Assembly: GCA_030607635.1 (NCBI GenBank)
Contig: JAUWJP010000123.1
Coordinates: 1 to 5,636 of the forward strand
Reading direction: 5' to 3'
Origin: Candidatus Aminicenantota bacterium
GTDB lineage: Bacteria > Acidobacteriota > Aminicenantia > Aminicenantales > Aminicenantaceae
DNA: 5,636 bases
A program made the position numbers and the translations under genes. A model generated the notes under the pieces. It did not search any database. It was not told the DNA's origin and was given only the letters and a program-made list of their open reading frames with translations. Positions 1 through 5,636 of this stretch are shown one piece after another. Positions within the stretch are counted from its first letter, which is position 1. Every line of letters starts with the position of its first letter.

Positions 1-1
1 T

Positions 2-754
2 CAGGATTATTTTCCGGAAATACTTTTCGAGTATATCAACGGTGCTGCTGAGATCTACCTTTCCTATGATTTTAAAGAATTGACAGTAGGGCAGTATGAA
101 AAAGGAGATAGTAACGCCTCTCTTATTATAGAAATTTATGATATGGGAAATGAAATAAATTCATTCGGGATTTATAGTGCAGAGCGATTTCCTGATAGCC
201 ATTTTATCTCCTTAGGTAACCAGGGATATATAGAAGAAGGAACTCTGAATTTTATCGTCGGGAAATACTATATAAAGCTTCTCTGTTTTGACAGCGGGGA
301 AGATTCTGCTGACTTCCTGAAGCTTTTTTCTCAGGAAGTTGTGAAGAGAGTCAAGGATCAGGGAACTCTCCCGCCTGCCCTAGCCTTTTTCCCTAAGCAA
401 GGGCTCGTTCGAAACAGTGAGAAGTTTATCTTGCGCAATTTTATGGGCTACAGTTTTCTCCACAGTGGTTATCTGGCTAATTATAAACTTGAGGACCTTG
501 AGTTTGATAGTTTTTTGATGGAGGGAGAAAACGCAGACGATGCCCAGAATATGCTAAAGAAATATCTGGGAAAAAAAGGCAAGCAGAGCGTCGAGGAAAT
601 CTCCGCAGGTTTTCGCATCAAAGACCGCTACTACCACAACATTTATCTGGCCAGAGTTGAGAATCACCTCTGCGGGGTAATGAAAATAAAGGACGAATCT
701 CTAGAAGTAGGGGATAAGTATTTTGGGATGTTGATCGAGTCTTTGAAAAAGTGA
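2..754 (+). CDS. DUF6599-like protein, C-terminal part (5' end outside the window)
   Basis: The reading frame is open from the first complete codon at position 2 to a TGA at 752-754, giving 250 visible residues; the true start lies upstream. A TTG at 80 is not a credible start, because the conserved part of the protein lies before it. Visible residues 9-24 read FEYINGAAEIYLSYDF, followed near residues 46-62 by YDMGNEINSFGIYSAER. This pair matches what I recall of the DUF6599 family, whose members carry an (Y)INGAAE(L/I)Y signature and a later 'ydm..p..AfGiys.er' block. No biochemical role is established for the family that I know of. The visible part has no membrane segment, and any signal peptide would lie outside the window. 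The gene ends 71 nt before the AI-2E transporter, which has its own promoter, so co-regulation is not required. The family call rests on motif memory, not on a profile search. Confidence 0.78.
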   Translation, partial: QDYFPEILFEYINGAAEIYLSYDFKELTVGQYEKGDSNASLIIEIYDMGNEINSFGIYSAERFPDSHFISLGNQGYIEEGTLNFIVGKYYIKLLCFDSGEDSADFLKLFSQEVVKRVKDQGTLPPALAFFPKQGLVRNSEKFILRNFMGYSFLHSGYLANYKLEDLEFDSFLMEGENADDAQNMLKKYLGKKGKQSVEEISAGFRIKDRYYHNIYLARVENHLCGVMKIKDESLEVGDKYFGMLIESLKK

Positions 755-773
755 TTATTTGCTTTTTTTAATT

Positions 774-801
774 TTGATTTTAATACTAAATAGATTATAA
801 T
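774..801 (+). promoter_or_regulatory. Sigma70-type promoter for the AI-2E transporter gene
   Basis: A TTGATT (-35, 774-779) and a perfect TATAAT (-10, 796-801) are separated by 16 nt in the AT-rich gap after the DUF6599-like gene. Transcription would start near 808, about 18 nt before the ATG at 826, leaving just enough leader for the AAGAAGGG ribosome-binding site at 815-822. The hexamers and their position fit a housekeeping-sigma promoter; activity is inferred. In such AT-rich DNA a chance match is possible, but location and spacing both agree. Confidence 0.6.
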
Positions 802-825
802 GAGCAAAGAATTTAAGAAGGGCCA

Positions 826-1848
826 ATGCAAGGGAATAAAGTTGTCGCTGCCGCTCTAATAATTATTGTTATTTTTGTCGTGGGAGTTGTTCTACAGCAG
901 GCAAAGCCTGTTCTTTTTCCCTTTTTTTTGGCTATCTTTCTTTCCTTTGTCCTCTCTCCAATCCTGGATTTCTTGACTCGCAAGAAAATCCCTAGAGCTA
1001 TTTCTATTCTATTTATTGTAATATTCAGTTTTTTTATTATCTACCTCTTGGGGCTTCTTTTTTATTCGAGCGGCAAAACTTTTGCTTCTGAGTTTCCAAA
1101 ATACGGTCAGAAAATAGGCTCGATTTTAGCTTCGATCCAAGAACAACTAAAGCTCACGTTCCCTAAGTTGGAAAGCGTGGGTTGGGTTGAGCAACTTGAT
1201 ATTAACAGAATAGGAGGTTTTCTGCTTTCATCTCTCGGTCCCTTTTTCTCTTTTATTGCCCTTCTTTTTCTAATTTTTATTTTTCTAATTTTTATTTTAG
1301 CAGGCAGGGGAAATATAAAAGTAAAAATTGAAAAATCGTTTAATAAAGAGAGGTCCTCGCAGATTATCAATATTATTCAGAAGATCGATAATCAAATCCA
1401 GAAGTACTTGGCAATAAAAACAATAGTTAGCTTTGTCACAGGTGTTCTGGCGACAGTTGTCTTGATGATTTTTGGTGTCGATTTTGCCATCGTTTTTGGC
1501 TTCTTTACATTTATCCTGAATTACGTTCCTAACATTGGATCCATAATAGCCACGGCTCTGCCTTTAACCGTCGCAGTTTTTCAATTCGAAACGCTCTGGC
1601 CGGCTTTTTGGATTTTGATCATTCTGGGTTTAATCCAGATGATCATAGGAAACTTTATTGAGCCGAGGGTGATGGGAGAAGGATTGGGGTTGAGTACTCT
1701 TGTTGTTCTTTTTTTCCTTTTTTTCTGGGGTTGGATGTGGGGAATCGCGGGCATGATCTTAGCTGTTCCCACTGCTGCAACTATAAAAATCGTCTGCGAC
1801 AACATCCCTCCGCTTAGTTTTGTCGGGGAGCTTATGAGCAAGGGGTAA
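826..1848 (+). CDS. AI-2E family transporter (PerM/TqsA-like permease)
   Basis: This 340-residue inner-membrane protein has the typical length and layout of the AI-2E (former DUF20) family. Hydrophobic segments lie near residues 7-23, 27-48, 59-80, 136-158, 196-216, 219-247, 257-278 and 288-318, with a longer soluble stretch at about 81-135 between TM3 and TM4. Family motifs are visible: LNYVPNIGSIIATALP (231-246) and GNFIEPRVMGEGLGLS (275-290), followed by a hydrophobic end containing WGIAGMILAVP. TqsA was described as an autoinducer-2 exporter, whereas other members act as Na+(Li+)/H+ antiporters or are uncharacterised, so the substrate cannot be assigned here. The ATG is preceded by AAGAAGGG ending only 3 nt upstream, a short spacing, but no other in-frame start is nearby. 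TM4 contains an exact 15-bp tandem duplication (FLIFI twice). The gene converges on lepB. Confidence 0.93.
   Translation: MQGNKVVAAALIIIVIFVVGVVLQQAKPVLFPFFLAIFLSFVLSPILDFLTRKKIPRAISILFIVIFSFFIIYLLGLLFYSSGKTFASEFPKYGQKIGSILASIQEQLKLTFPKLESVGWVEQLDINRIGGFLLSSLGPFFSFIALLFLIFIFLIFILAGRGNIKVKIEKSFNKERSSQIINIIQKIDNQIQKYLAIKTIVSFVTGVLATVVLMIFGVDFAIVFGFFTFILNYVPNIGSIIATALPLTVAVFQFETLWPAFWILIILGLIQMIIGNFIEPRVMGEGLGLSTLVVLFFLFFWGWMWGIAGMILAVPTAATIKIVCDNIPPLSFVGELMSKG
1265..1298 (+). repeat. 15-bp in-frame tandem repeat in TM4 of the transporter
   Basis: The unit TTTTTCTAATTTTTA occurs twice in perfect tandem (1265-1279 and 1280-1294), followed by four more matching bases. Because the period is 15 nt it stays in frame and encodes FLIFI-FLIFI (residues 148-157) within the fourth hydrophobic segment. 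Slippage would add or remove five residues without a frameshift. Confidence 0.85.
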
Positions 1849-1867
1849 AAATTCTATCGCTTTTGTT

Positions 1868-2689
1868 CTATTTTATCTTCATGCCTATTCTGGTTATATC
1901 CCTGGCCCAATAGATATAGAGGGGTTTTCCTTTTATATTCTTGATAGATAAAGAATCCCAGTGTCGGCTGTCCATGCTTTTATCACGGTTATCCCCTAAA
2001 ACAAAACAGTGGTCAGAAGGCACAATAACAGGGCCAAAATTATCTCTTCCTGGGTAAACCTTGTTATCAAGATGAACTTTATAGCCTTCCGGGAAGGGTA
2101 TATCGTCTATGTAAACCTGTTTACTTTTGATCTCGATTTTCTCCCCTTCCAGGGCGATAATCCTTTTGATGAAAATTTTAGCGGGATCTTCGGGAGACTG
2201 GAGTACGACTAAATCCTCCCTGTGCAGTTCGTTTTTCTTGAAGTATTTAAGATCCGTGACTAAATAATCACCGATACATAAAGTAGGCTCCATGCTTCCT
2301 GTCGGCATTTTGTATGCACTGAATCCTAAAACTTTATTCGTCAAAAAATAAGTAGGGATCAGGACAATGCTGTTGATCAGAAGAATAATGAGGAGATAGA
2401 TATACCACTTATTGTATGACTTGGGGATGAACTCTTTTTTTTTGATGGCCGTAAAGAAAGCTTCACCAATAATAAATAACAGGAAAAACATGAAAATTAG
2501 GAGAATGATAATCAATCCGTAGTAGCTATAATGGAGTCCTATTCGGAACATTATAATTGGTAGCAAAATAAGAGATAAAAGGAAGATAATTCCTTTTATA
2601 ATTTGACCGTTATAGAGCTGCCCCAGGCCGGGAGCAAGCGAGGACAAAATTGCAGCCACTATTGGTTTTCTTTTTTTCTTCTCCATCAT
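1868..2689 (-). CDS. lepB: Signal peptidase I with extra N-terminal membrane domain
   Basis: This membrane-anchored serine protease (family S26) removes signal peptides from exported proteins on the outer face of the cytoplasmic membrane. The catalytic domain spans about residues 119-273: the nucleophile S132 lies in MPTGSMEPT, the general base K175 in FIKRIIALEGE, and box E is LGDNRDKSMDSRHW (231-244), with S238, D240 and R242 matching E. coli S278, D280 and R282. Residue 245 is D where G is usual after W. Before this lies an unusual region of about 118 residues: a basic KKKRK start, a PGLGQLYNGQ..KG motif (20-33) typical of TM2/DUF5683-like membrane modules, and hydrophobic segments near 32-50, 57-80 and 95-118. 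Two ATGs sit in tandem. GGGAGG at 2693-2698 lies 3 nt from the first (2689) and 6 nt from the second (2686), so translation may begin at 2686, giving 272 residues. It follows the Cys-rich gene by 14 nt and is the last gene of the minus-strand cluster. Confidence 0.97.
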   Translation of the reverse strand: MMEKKKRKPIVAAILSSLAPGLGQLYNGQIIKGIIFLLSLILLPIIMFRIGLHYSYYGLIIILLIFMFFLLFIIGEAFFTAIKKKEFIPKSYNKWYIYLLIILLINSIVLIPTYFLTNKVLGFSAYKMPTGSMEPTLCIGDYLVTDLKYFKKNELHREDLVVLQSPEDPAKIFIKRIIALEGEKIEIKSKQVYIDDIPFPEGYKVHLDNKVYPGRDNFGPVIVPSDHCFVLGDNRDKSMDSRHWDSLSIKNIKGKPLYIYWARDITRIGMKIK

Positions 2690-2692
2690 TAT

Positions 2693-2698
2693 CCTCCC
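2693..2698 (-). promoter_or_regulatory. Shine-Dalgarno site of lepB (bears on start choice)
   Basis: GGGAGG on the minus strand is a strong ribosome-binding site in the 14-nt gap after the upstream gene. Its distance is 3 nt to the first ATG and 6 nt to the second, which favours the second. Confidence 0.75.
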
Positions 2699-2703
2699 TA
2701 AAA

Positions 2704-3351
2704 TTAGGTGGTGATGATTTTTTTCTGGCGGGATAGATCTTCTATTTTTGCGAAGCGCTTTATAACCTGATCGATATAATTTCTGCCTTCAAAATTCCCC
2801 TTTGCCCAGAATTTGACTCCAAATATAATCCTTTCCAGGCACTGGATTTGTTCTTCTTTCTTATAAGTTGCTGTGTCCCCAGGGAGGATGATCTTTCGCT
2901 CATACCGGCATCTCTCCATATTCTGAAAGATTGCTTCTCCGATTTCATTTTTTGGCTTACTCTTTTCTTCCGGAATAAAGAGAAGTCCTTTATCTTTTTC
3001 AATGTTTTCTCTAGCATACTCCAGAGATAAAAGGGCTTCTTTGTCAGTAAAAGACTCTTTTTTTTCTGCGTATTCTTTCAAAGGCGCTTCTATATGAATA
3101 GCAAGCCAGGCCATCCTCTCATCATTCAAAATGTCTTCTTCTGGGGATAGATTTTTTGGAAAGGATTCCTGCTTTTTTTTAATAATTCGTTGTTCCTGGT
3201 AAGGCCTGTGTTTTTTGAGAAAAGTGCAGCTTTGAGGGCAGTGTATTTCTTTTTCCCTGAGGAGACCACAGCAAAGGCTGCACAGATAATCTCCTAAGGC
3301 AACACAGTACCTTTTCCCCTTTCTTCTTTTACATTTAGAGCATTTGGCCAT
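2704..3351 (-). CDS. Uncharacterised protein with N-terminal eight-cysteine (probable zinc-binding) cluster
   Basis: I do not recognise a named family with known function. The 215-residue protein starts MAKCSKCKRRKGKRYC and holds eight Cys in its first 42 residues: C4, C7, C16, C24, C27, C28, C38 and C42 (spacing CX2C-X8-C-X7-CX2CC-X9-CX3C). This pattern could bind one or two zinc ions. The rest is highly charged and mostly predicted helical (about 50-130), then a segment with two more Cys (148, 171) and IIFGVKFWAKGNFEGRNYID near 175-194. There is no signal peptide or membrane segment, so it is probably cytoplasmic. The ATG is preceded by no clear Shine-Dalgarno, but the Cys cluster starting at residue 4 supports this start and no other standard start is close by upstream. 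It lies between the Mth938-like gene (53-nt gap) and lepB (14-nt gap). I infer a real gene from the Cys pattern, operon position and coding character; a nucleic-acid or protein-binding role is only a guess. Confidence 0.83.
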   Translation of the reverse strand: MAKCSKCKRRKGKRYCVALGDYLCSLCCGLLREKEIHCPQSCTFLKKHRPYQEQRIIKKKQESFPKNLSPEEDILNDERMAWLAIHIEAPLKEYAEKKESFTDKEALLSLEYARENIEKDKGLLFIPEEKSKPKNEIGEAIFQNMERCRYERKIILPGDTATYKKEEQIQCLERIIFGVKFWAKGNFEGRNYIDQVIKRFAKIEDLSRQKKIITT

Positions 3352-3374
3352 TTTAGACAGGTTGAAGAGTGCAC

Positions 3375-3390
3375 TTATAAAGTTATAAAG
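3375..3390. repeat. Tandem 8-bp repeat in the gap before the Cys-rich gene
   Basis: TTATAAAG is repeated exactly twice on the plus strand in the 53-nt gap (3352-3404) between the Mth938-like gene and the Cys-rich gene. On the minus strand this reads CTTTATAACTTTATAA and offers -10-like hexamers (TATAAC at 3387-3382, TATAAG at 3379-3374). No well-spaced strong -35 accompanies them. Confidence 0.7.
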
Positions 3391-3404
3391 AAAAAATCAG
3401 GTCT

Positions 3405-3743
3405 TTAACAGGTCAAGTGGAAAGCCCCGATCGTCTTTTTTTTGGACGCGAATTTGTTGAAACTTTGAACAGCCTTTTTTGTTTTTTCGATGATAAGCTC
3501 TATCCCCTGAGATTGAGCTTGGCTTTTCATTTCTTCTTCCACGCTCACTATACCGTAGAAGCCGGTGCCGACTACCAGGACTTCAGGCTTTTCCTTGAGG
3601 ACATCCTCTATGTCTTCGAGGCAAAGCTTATGACCAGATTTTCGCCACCAGGAGTCATTTACCCTATCAGGAAAAATGATAAGGTCAGAGGTATATGTGT
3701 GACCATCCACATCCATGCGTCCAAAAGCGTAAGATTCAATCAT
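3405..3743 (-). CDS. Mth938/AAMDC-like domain protein (DUF498)
   Basis: This 112-residue single-domain protein has the length and conserved blocks of the Mth938-like (DUF498, AAMDC) family: FGRMDVDGHTYTSDLIIFPD (7-26), WWRKSGH (32-38), LVVGTGFYG (56-64), IELIIEKTKKAV (81-92) and a C-terminal HLTC (109-112). Members are small alpha/beta proteins found in bacteria, archaea and eukaryotes; the human homologue is AAMDC, and an archaeal structure (Mth938) is known, but no enzymatic reaction is established to my knowledge. Its ATG overlaps the rnc stop codon as ATGA (3740-3743), which indicates translational coupling to RNase III. The only upstream purine tract is a weak GAAG 8 nt before the start, which fits coupling. 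The protein has no signal peptide or membrane segment. Family assignment is firm; biological role is unknown. Confidence 0.92.
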   Translation of the reverse strand: MIESYAFGRMDVDGHTYTSDLIIFPDRVNDSWWRKSGHKLCLEDIEDVLKEKPEVLVVGTGFYGIVSVEEEMKSQAQSQGIELIIEKTKKAVQSFNKFASKKKTIGAFHLTC

Positions 3744-4486
3744 CTCTTTTTCTTCATGATGAATGTATCTGAAGTGAATGACTTCATTTTTTTTCCCAGA
3801 AAGTTCTTGAGGGCTTTTTGAGCGGCTTTTTGTTCAGCTTTCTTTTTGGAATTGCCTTTTGCCTTTGCCAAAGATTCATTTTCGAAGAAAACTTCAACCA
3901 CAAAGTTTTTCTTATGGTCAGGTCCTATGGTTGTGATGGTTTTATAAACAGGAGCAGGAAGATTTTCCTTCTGGAGATATTCTTGCAGAGCCGATTTGTA
4001 GTTGTTGATCATGTGACTATCGGCCTTGATTTTTTTGAACAAAGATTCAAGGAGGGAGAGGAGAAAAATTTTGGCTGCATCAAATCCACCGTCTACGTAT
4101 ATAGCTGCTACTACTGCTTCAAATGCTCCGGCTAAGATAGTCTTTTTTTTCCTACCTCCGCTTTTTTCCTCCCCTTTACCCAGGAGTATATTTTTATCAA
4201 GTTTTATTTTCTTGCTGAAGTAAGAAAGCGAAGATGTTTTTGCTGCAGAGGATTTGAGCTTGGAGAGCTCACCTTCGGATATGTCAGGATAGGTGGTACA
4301 GAGGTAATCAGCAATGATGAGGCCAAGAACAGAATCTCCTAAGAATTCTAAAGTTTCATTGTCCGATTCCACATTTTGTGTGTTTTCATAAGCGTAAGAA
4401 CTGTGGGTCAATGCTTGGACCAGCAGAGACTTGTTTTTGAAACTATAGCCTAACTTTTTTTCAAATAAGGGGATATTTGCTTTCAT
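3740..4486 (-). CDS. rnc: Ribonuclease III
   Basis: This double-strand-specific endoribonuclease (248 aa) processes rRNA precursors and structured RNAs in the cytoplasm. The N-terminal catalytic domain (about 5-152) carries the signature NETLEFLGDSVL (43-54), with E44, E47 and D51 corresponding to E. coli E38, E41 and D45. The second active-site block is ILAGAFEAVVAAIYVDGG (117-134), in which E123 matches E. coli E117 but G120 stands where E. coli has D114. A double-stranded RNA-binding domain follows (about 164-231, from YKSALQEYLQ to AQKALKNFL), ending in a short basic tail KKMKSFTSDTFIMKKKR. The ATG at 4486 is the natural family start; no in-frame NTG lies between it and the AGGAGG 16 nt upstream. 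It lies 39 nt after pyrC and overlaps the Mth938-like gene by 4 nt. Confidence 0.98.
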   Translation of the reverse strand: MKANIPLFEKKLGYSFKNKSLLVQALTHSSYAYENTQNVESDNETLEFLGDSVLGLIIADYLCTTYPDISEGELSKLKSSAAKTSSLSYFSKKIKLDKNILLGKGEEKSGGRKKKTILAGAFEAVVAAIYVDGGFDAAKIFLLSLLESLFKKIKADSHMINNYKSALQEYLQKENLPAPVYKTITTIGPDHKKNFVVEVFFENESLAKAKGNSKKKAEQKAAQKALKNFLGKKMKSFTSDTFIMKKKR

Positions 4487-4502
4487 GACGAAATTTGTTT
4501 TT

Positions 4503-4508
4503 CCTCCT
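4503..4508 (-). promoter_or_regulatory. Shine-Dalgarno-like AGGAGG, unusually far from the rnc start
   Basis: A perfect AGGAGG on the minus strand lies in the 39-nt pyrC-rnc gap but is 16 nt from the rnc ATG, about twice the usual distance. No in-frame ATG, GTG, TTG or CTG lies between them. It may still serve rnc through leader folding, or be a chance match. Confidence 0.4.
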
Positions 4509-4525
4509 GGTTCGACTCCTATCTT

Positions 4526-5636
4526 TTATAAGCTTTTCGAAGAAAGGAAAGGATAGACGATTTTTCCTCCTACGATTGTCATTGCTGGAGTTCCTTTCAA
4601 TTTCCAGCCTTGAAAAGGATTATTCCTGCTTTTTGATTTAAAGGTGTTGACGTCAACGACAATTTCTTTGTTGAGATTCAGGATTGTCAGATCAGCGTCA
4701 GCTCCCACGCATATTTTCCCCTTGTTTTCGAGTCCAAGAATAAGGGAGGGAGTGGTGGATATCATCCTGATAAATTTCTTGAGTGAAATGACATTCTTAT
4801 TCACAAGCTTATCCAGGAGGAGAGAGACTGCAGTTTCTATACCGTTTATGCCAAAGGGAGCTTTATCAAATTCAACATCCTTTTCATCCGGCGTATGAGG
4901 AGCATGGTCAGTAGCAAAGACATCCACGACTCCCTCCTTCACTCCTTGAATTAAAGCCTGGACATCTTCTTCGCTCCTGAGGGGAGGACTGACCTTCAGG
5001 CTTGTGTCATAACTTTTTAGATAAGAATCGGTCAAAATAAGATGATGGGGAGTTACCTCTGCAGTGACCTTTGTCTTCTTTTTCTTTGCCTTCCTGACAA
5101 AGCCTACAGCTCCTTTAGTACTTAAATGCGCTATATGAATATTTGCCTCAGCCTCTTTGGCAAGAATCGTGTCTCGAGCAACAATCGTCTCCTCTGAGGA
5201 AGCAGGGATGCCCGCCAGACCATAAAGATAGGAATAATACCCCTCGTGCATTACACCTTCACCGCTTAGGTTTTTATCCTCACAGTGCTCAATGATAAGA
5301 GTGTTTAGAGGTTTTGAATATTCCAGAGCACGGCGCATGATCTGGCTGCTTTTTACAGGCTGACCGTCGTCAGAAAAGGCCACAGCTCCTGCATCCACCA
5401 AGTCAGCCATATCCGTTAGTTTTTCGCCTTTTTGCCCCTTGGTTATGGAGGCTATGGGAAAGATATTGACCACAGCCCTTTTTTTTGCTTCGGAGAGAAT
5501 ATACTCGGTCAATTCCCGATTATCATTAACAGGATCAGTGTTGGGCATACAGGCGATGGAAGTGAAACCTCCTTTGGCTGCGGCAGCGGCGCCGGTCGCT
5601 ATGGTTTCTTTATCCTCCTGGCCTGGCTCCCGGAGA
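4526..5636 (-). CDS. pyrC: Dihydroorotase, type I (N-terminus outside the window)
   Basis: This zinc amidohydrolase interconverts N-carbamoyl-L-aspartate and dihydroorotate, the third step of de novo pyrimidine synthesis. The frame is open to the window edge, giving 369 visible residues (first codon 5635-5633). Visible residues 1-5 read LREPG, so the family's HxH zinc ligands sit just off the edge and about 55-60 residues are missing for a usual length near 430. Met at 5548 lies in SIACMPNTDP and is internal. Motifs in visible numbering: FSDDG (87-91, metal-bridging Asp), IEHCED (115-120, H117), HIAHLST (167-173, H170), EVTPHH (193-198), and FATDHAPH (240-247, D243 in the active site). The C-terminus NPFQGWKLKG...TIVGGKIVY is the characteristic type I ending. 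pyrB is often adjacent upstream and could lie just outside. The stop is 39 nt before rnc. Confidence 0.98.
   Translation of the reverse strand, partial: LREPGQEDKETIATGAAAAAKGGFTSIACMPNTDPVNDNRELTEYILSEAKKRAVVNIFPIASITKGQKGEKLTDMADLVDAGAVAFSDDGQPVKSSQIMRRALEYSKPLNTLIIEHCEDKNLSGEGVMHEGYYSYLYGLAGIPASSEETIVARDTILAKEAEANIHIAHLSTKGAVGFVRKAKKKKTKVTAEVTPHHLILTDSYLKSYDTSLKVSPPLRSEEDVQALIQGVKEGVVDVFATDHAPHTPDEKDVEFDKAPFGINGIETAVSLLLDKLVNKNVISLKKFIRMISTTPSLILGLENKGKICVGADADLTILNLNKEIVVDVNTFKSKSRNNPFQGWKLKGTPAMTIVGGKIVYPFLSSKSL

Noticed and set aside
80..82. TTG as the start of the first gene
   Set aside because: The frame is open upstream to the window edge and the conserved FEYINGAAEIY motif lies before this codon.
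746..768. AAAAAG...CTTTTT as a terminator of the DUF6599-like gene
   Set aside because: Almost all A-T pairs with a 10-nt loop; too weak for an intrinsic terminator and expected by chance in such DNA.
1581..1841. 86-codon minus-strand open frame
   Set aside because: It is the complement of the conserved C-terminal part of the AI-2E transporter and has no recognisable motif.
1836..1868. GAGCAA...TTGTTC as a bidirectional terminator between the convergent genes
   Set aside because: The stem is six pairs with one wobble, the loop is about 21 nt, and no proper T-run follows directly.
3382..3408. TTAAAG...TATAAC as a promoter for the Cys-rich gene
   Set aside because: The -35 is poor and the spacing is 15 nt; not strong enough to list as a feature.
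3417..3821. 134-codon plus-strand open frame
   Set aside because: It is antisense to the Mth938-like gene and the end of rnc, both clear family members; its Phe-rich composition is what the complement of Lys/Glu-rich coding gives.
4509..4519. GGTTCGACTCC resembling a tRNA T-arm
   Set aside because: The flanking bases form only two of five stem pairs and no other tRNA arms surround it.
5546..5548. ATG as the start of pyrC
   Set aside because: Upstream codons continue the dihydroorotase sequence (LREPGQ... to SIACMPNTDP), so this Met is internal.

Overview
The window looks like ordinary bacterial chromosome from an AT-rich genome (roughly 40% GC by eye, with many T-runs and A/T-ending codons). 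Every gene is intact except the two cut by the window edges. I see no insertion sequence, phage gene, CRISPR array, rRNA or tRNA. The gene families (a DUF6599-type protein, an AI-2E permease, a signal peptidase with an extra membrane domain, and a Cys-rich protein of unknown function) suggest a poorly cultured lineage such as Candidatus Aminicenantes, Acidobacteria or a relative. That placement is an inference from gene style only.

Layout: 2-754 (+) is the 3' part of a DUF6599-like gene. After a 71-nt gap carrying a good sigma70-type promoter comes an AI-2E family membrane transporter at 826-1848 (+). It converges, with only 19 nt between stop codons, on a minus-strand cluster running from the right edge towards the left: pyrC (dihydroorotase, 5' end cut by the window), rnc (RNase III), a small Mth938/AAMDC-like protein, an uncharacterised 215-aa protein with an N-terminal eight-cysteine cluster, and lepB (signal peptidase I).

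The minus-strand genes are tightly packed: gaps of 39 nt, a 4-nt ATGA overlap, 53 nt and 14 nt. They are probably transcribed largely as one unit from a promoter outside the window. The unit mixes pyrimidine synthesis, RNA processing and protein secretion, and lepB near rnc is a common bacterial association. The plus-strand transporter has its own promoter and is separate.

Nothing here forms an obviously new multi-gene system. The items most worth a second look are the uncharacterised Cys-cluster protein inside the housekeeping operon, the extra N-terminal membrane domain on LepB, and a glycine in RNase III at the position that is Asp in the E. coli active site.
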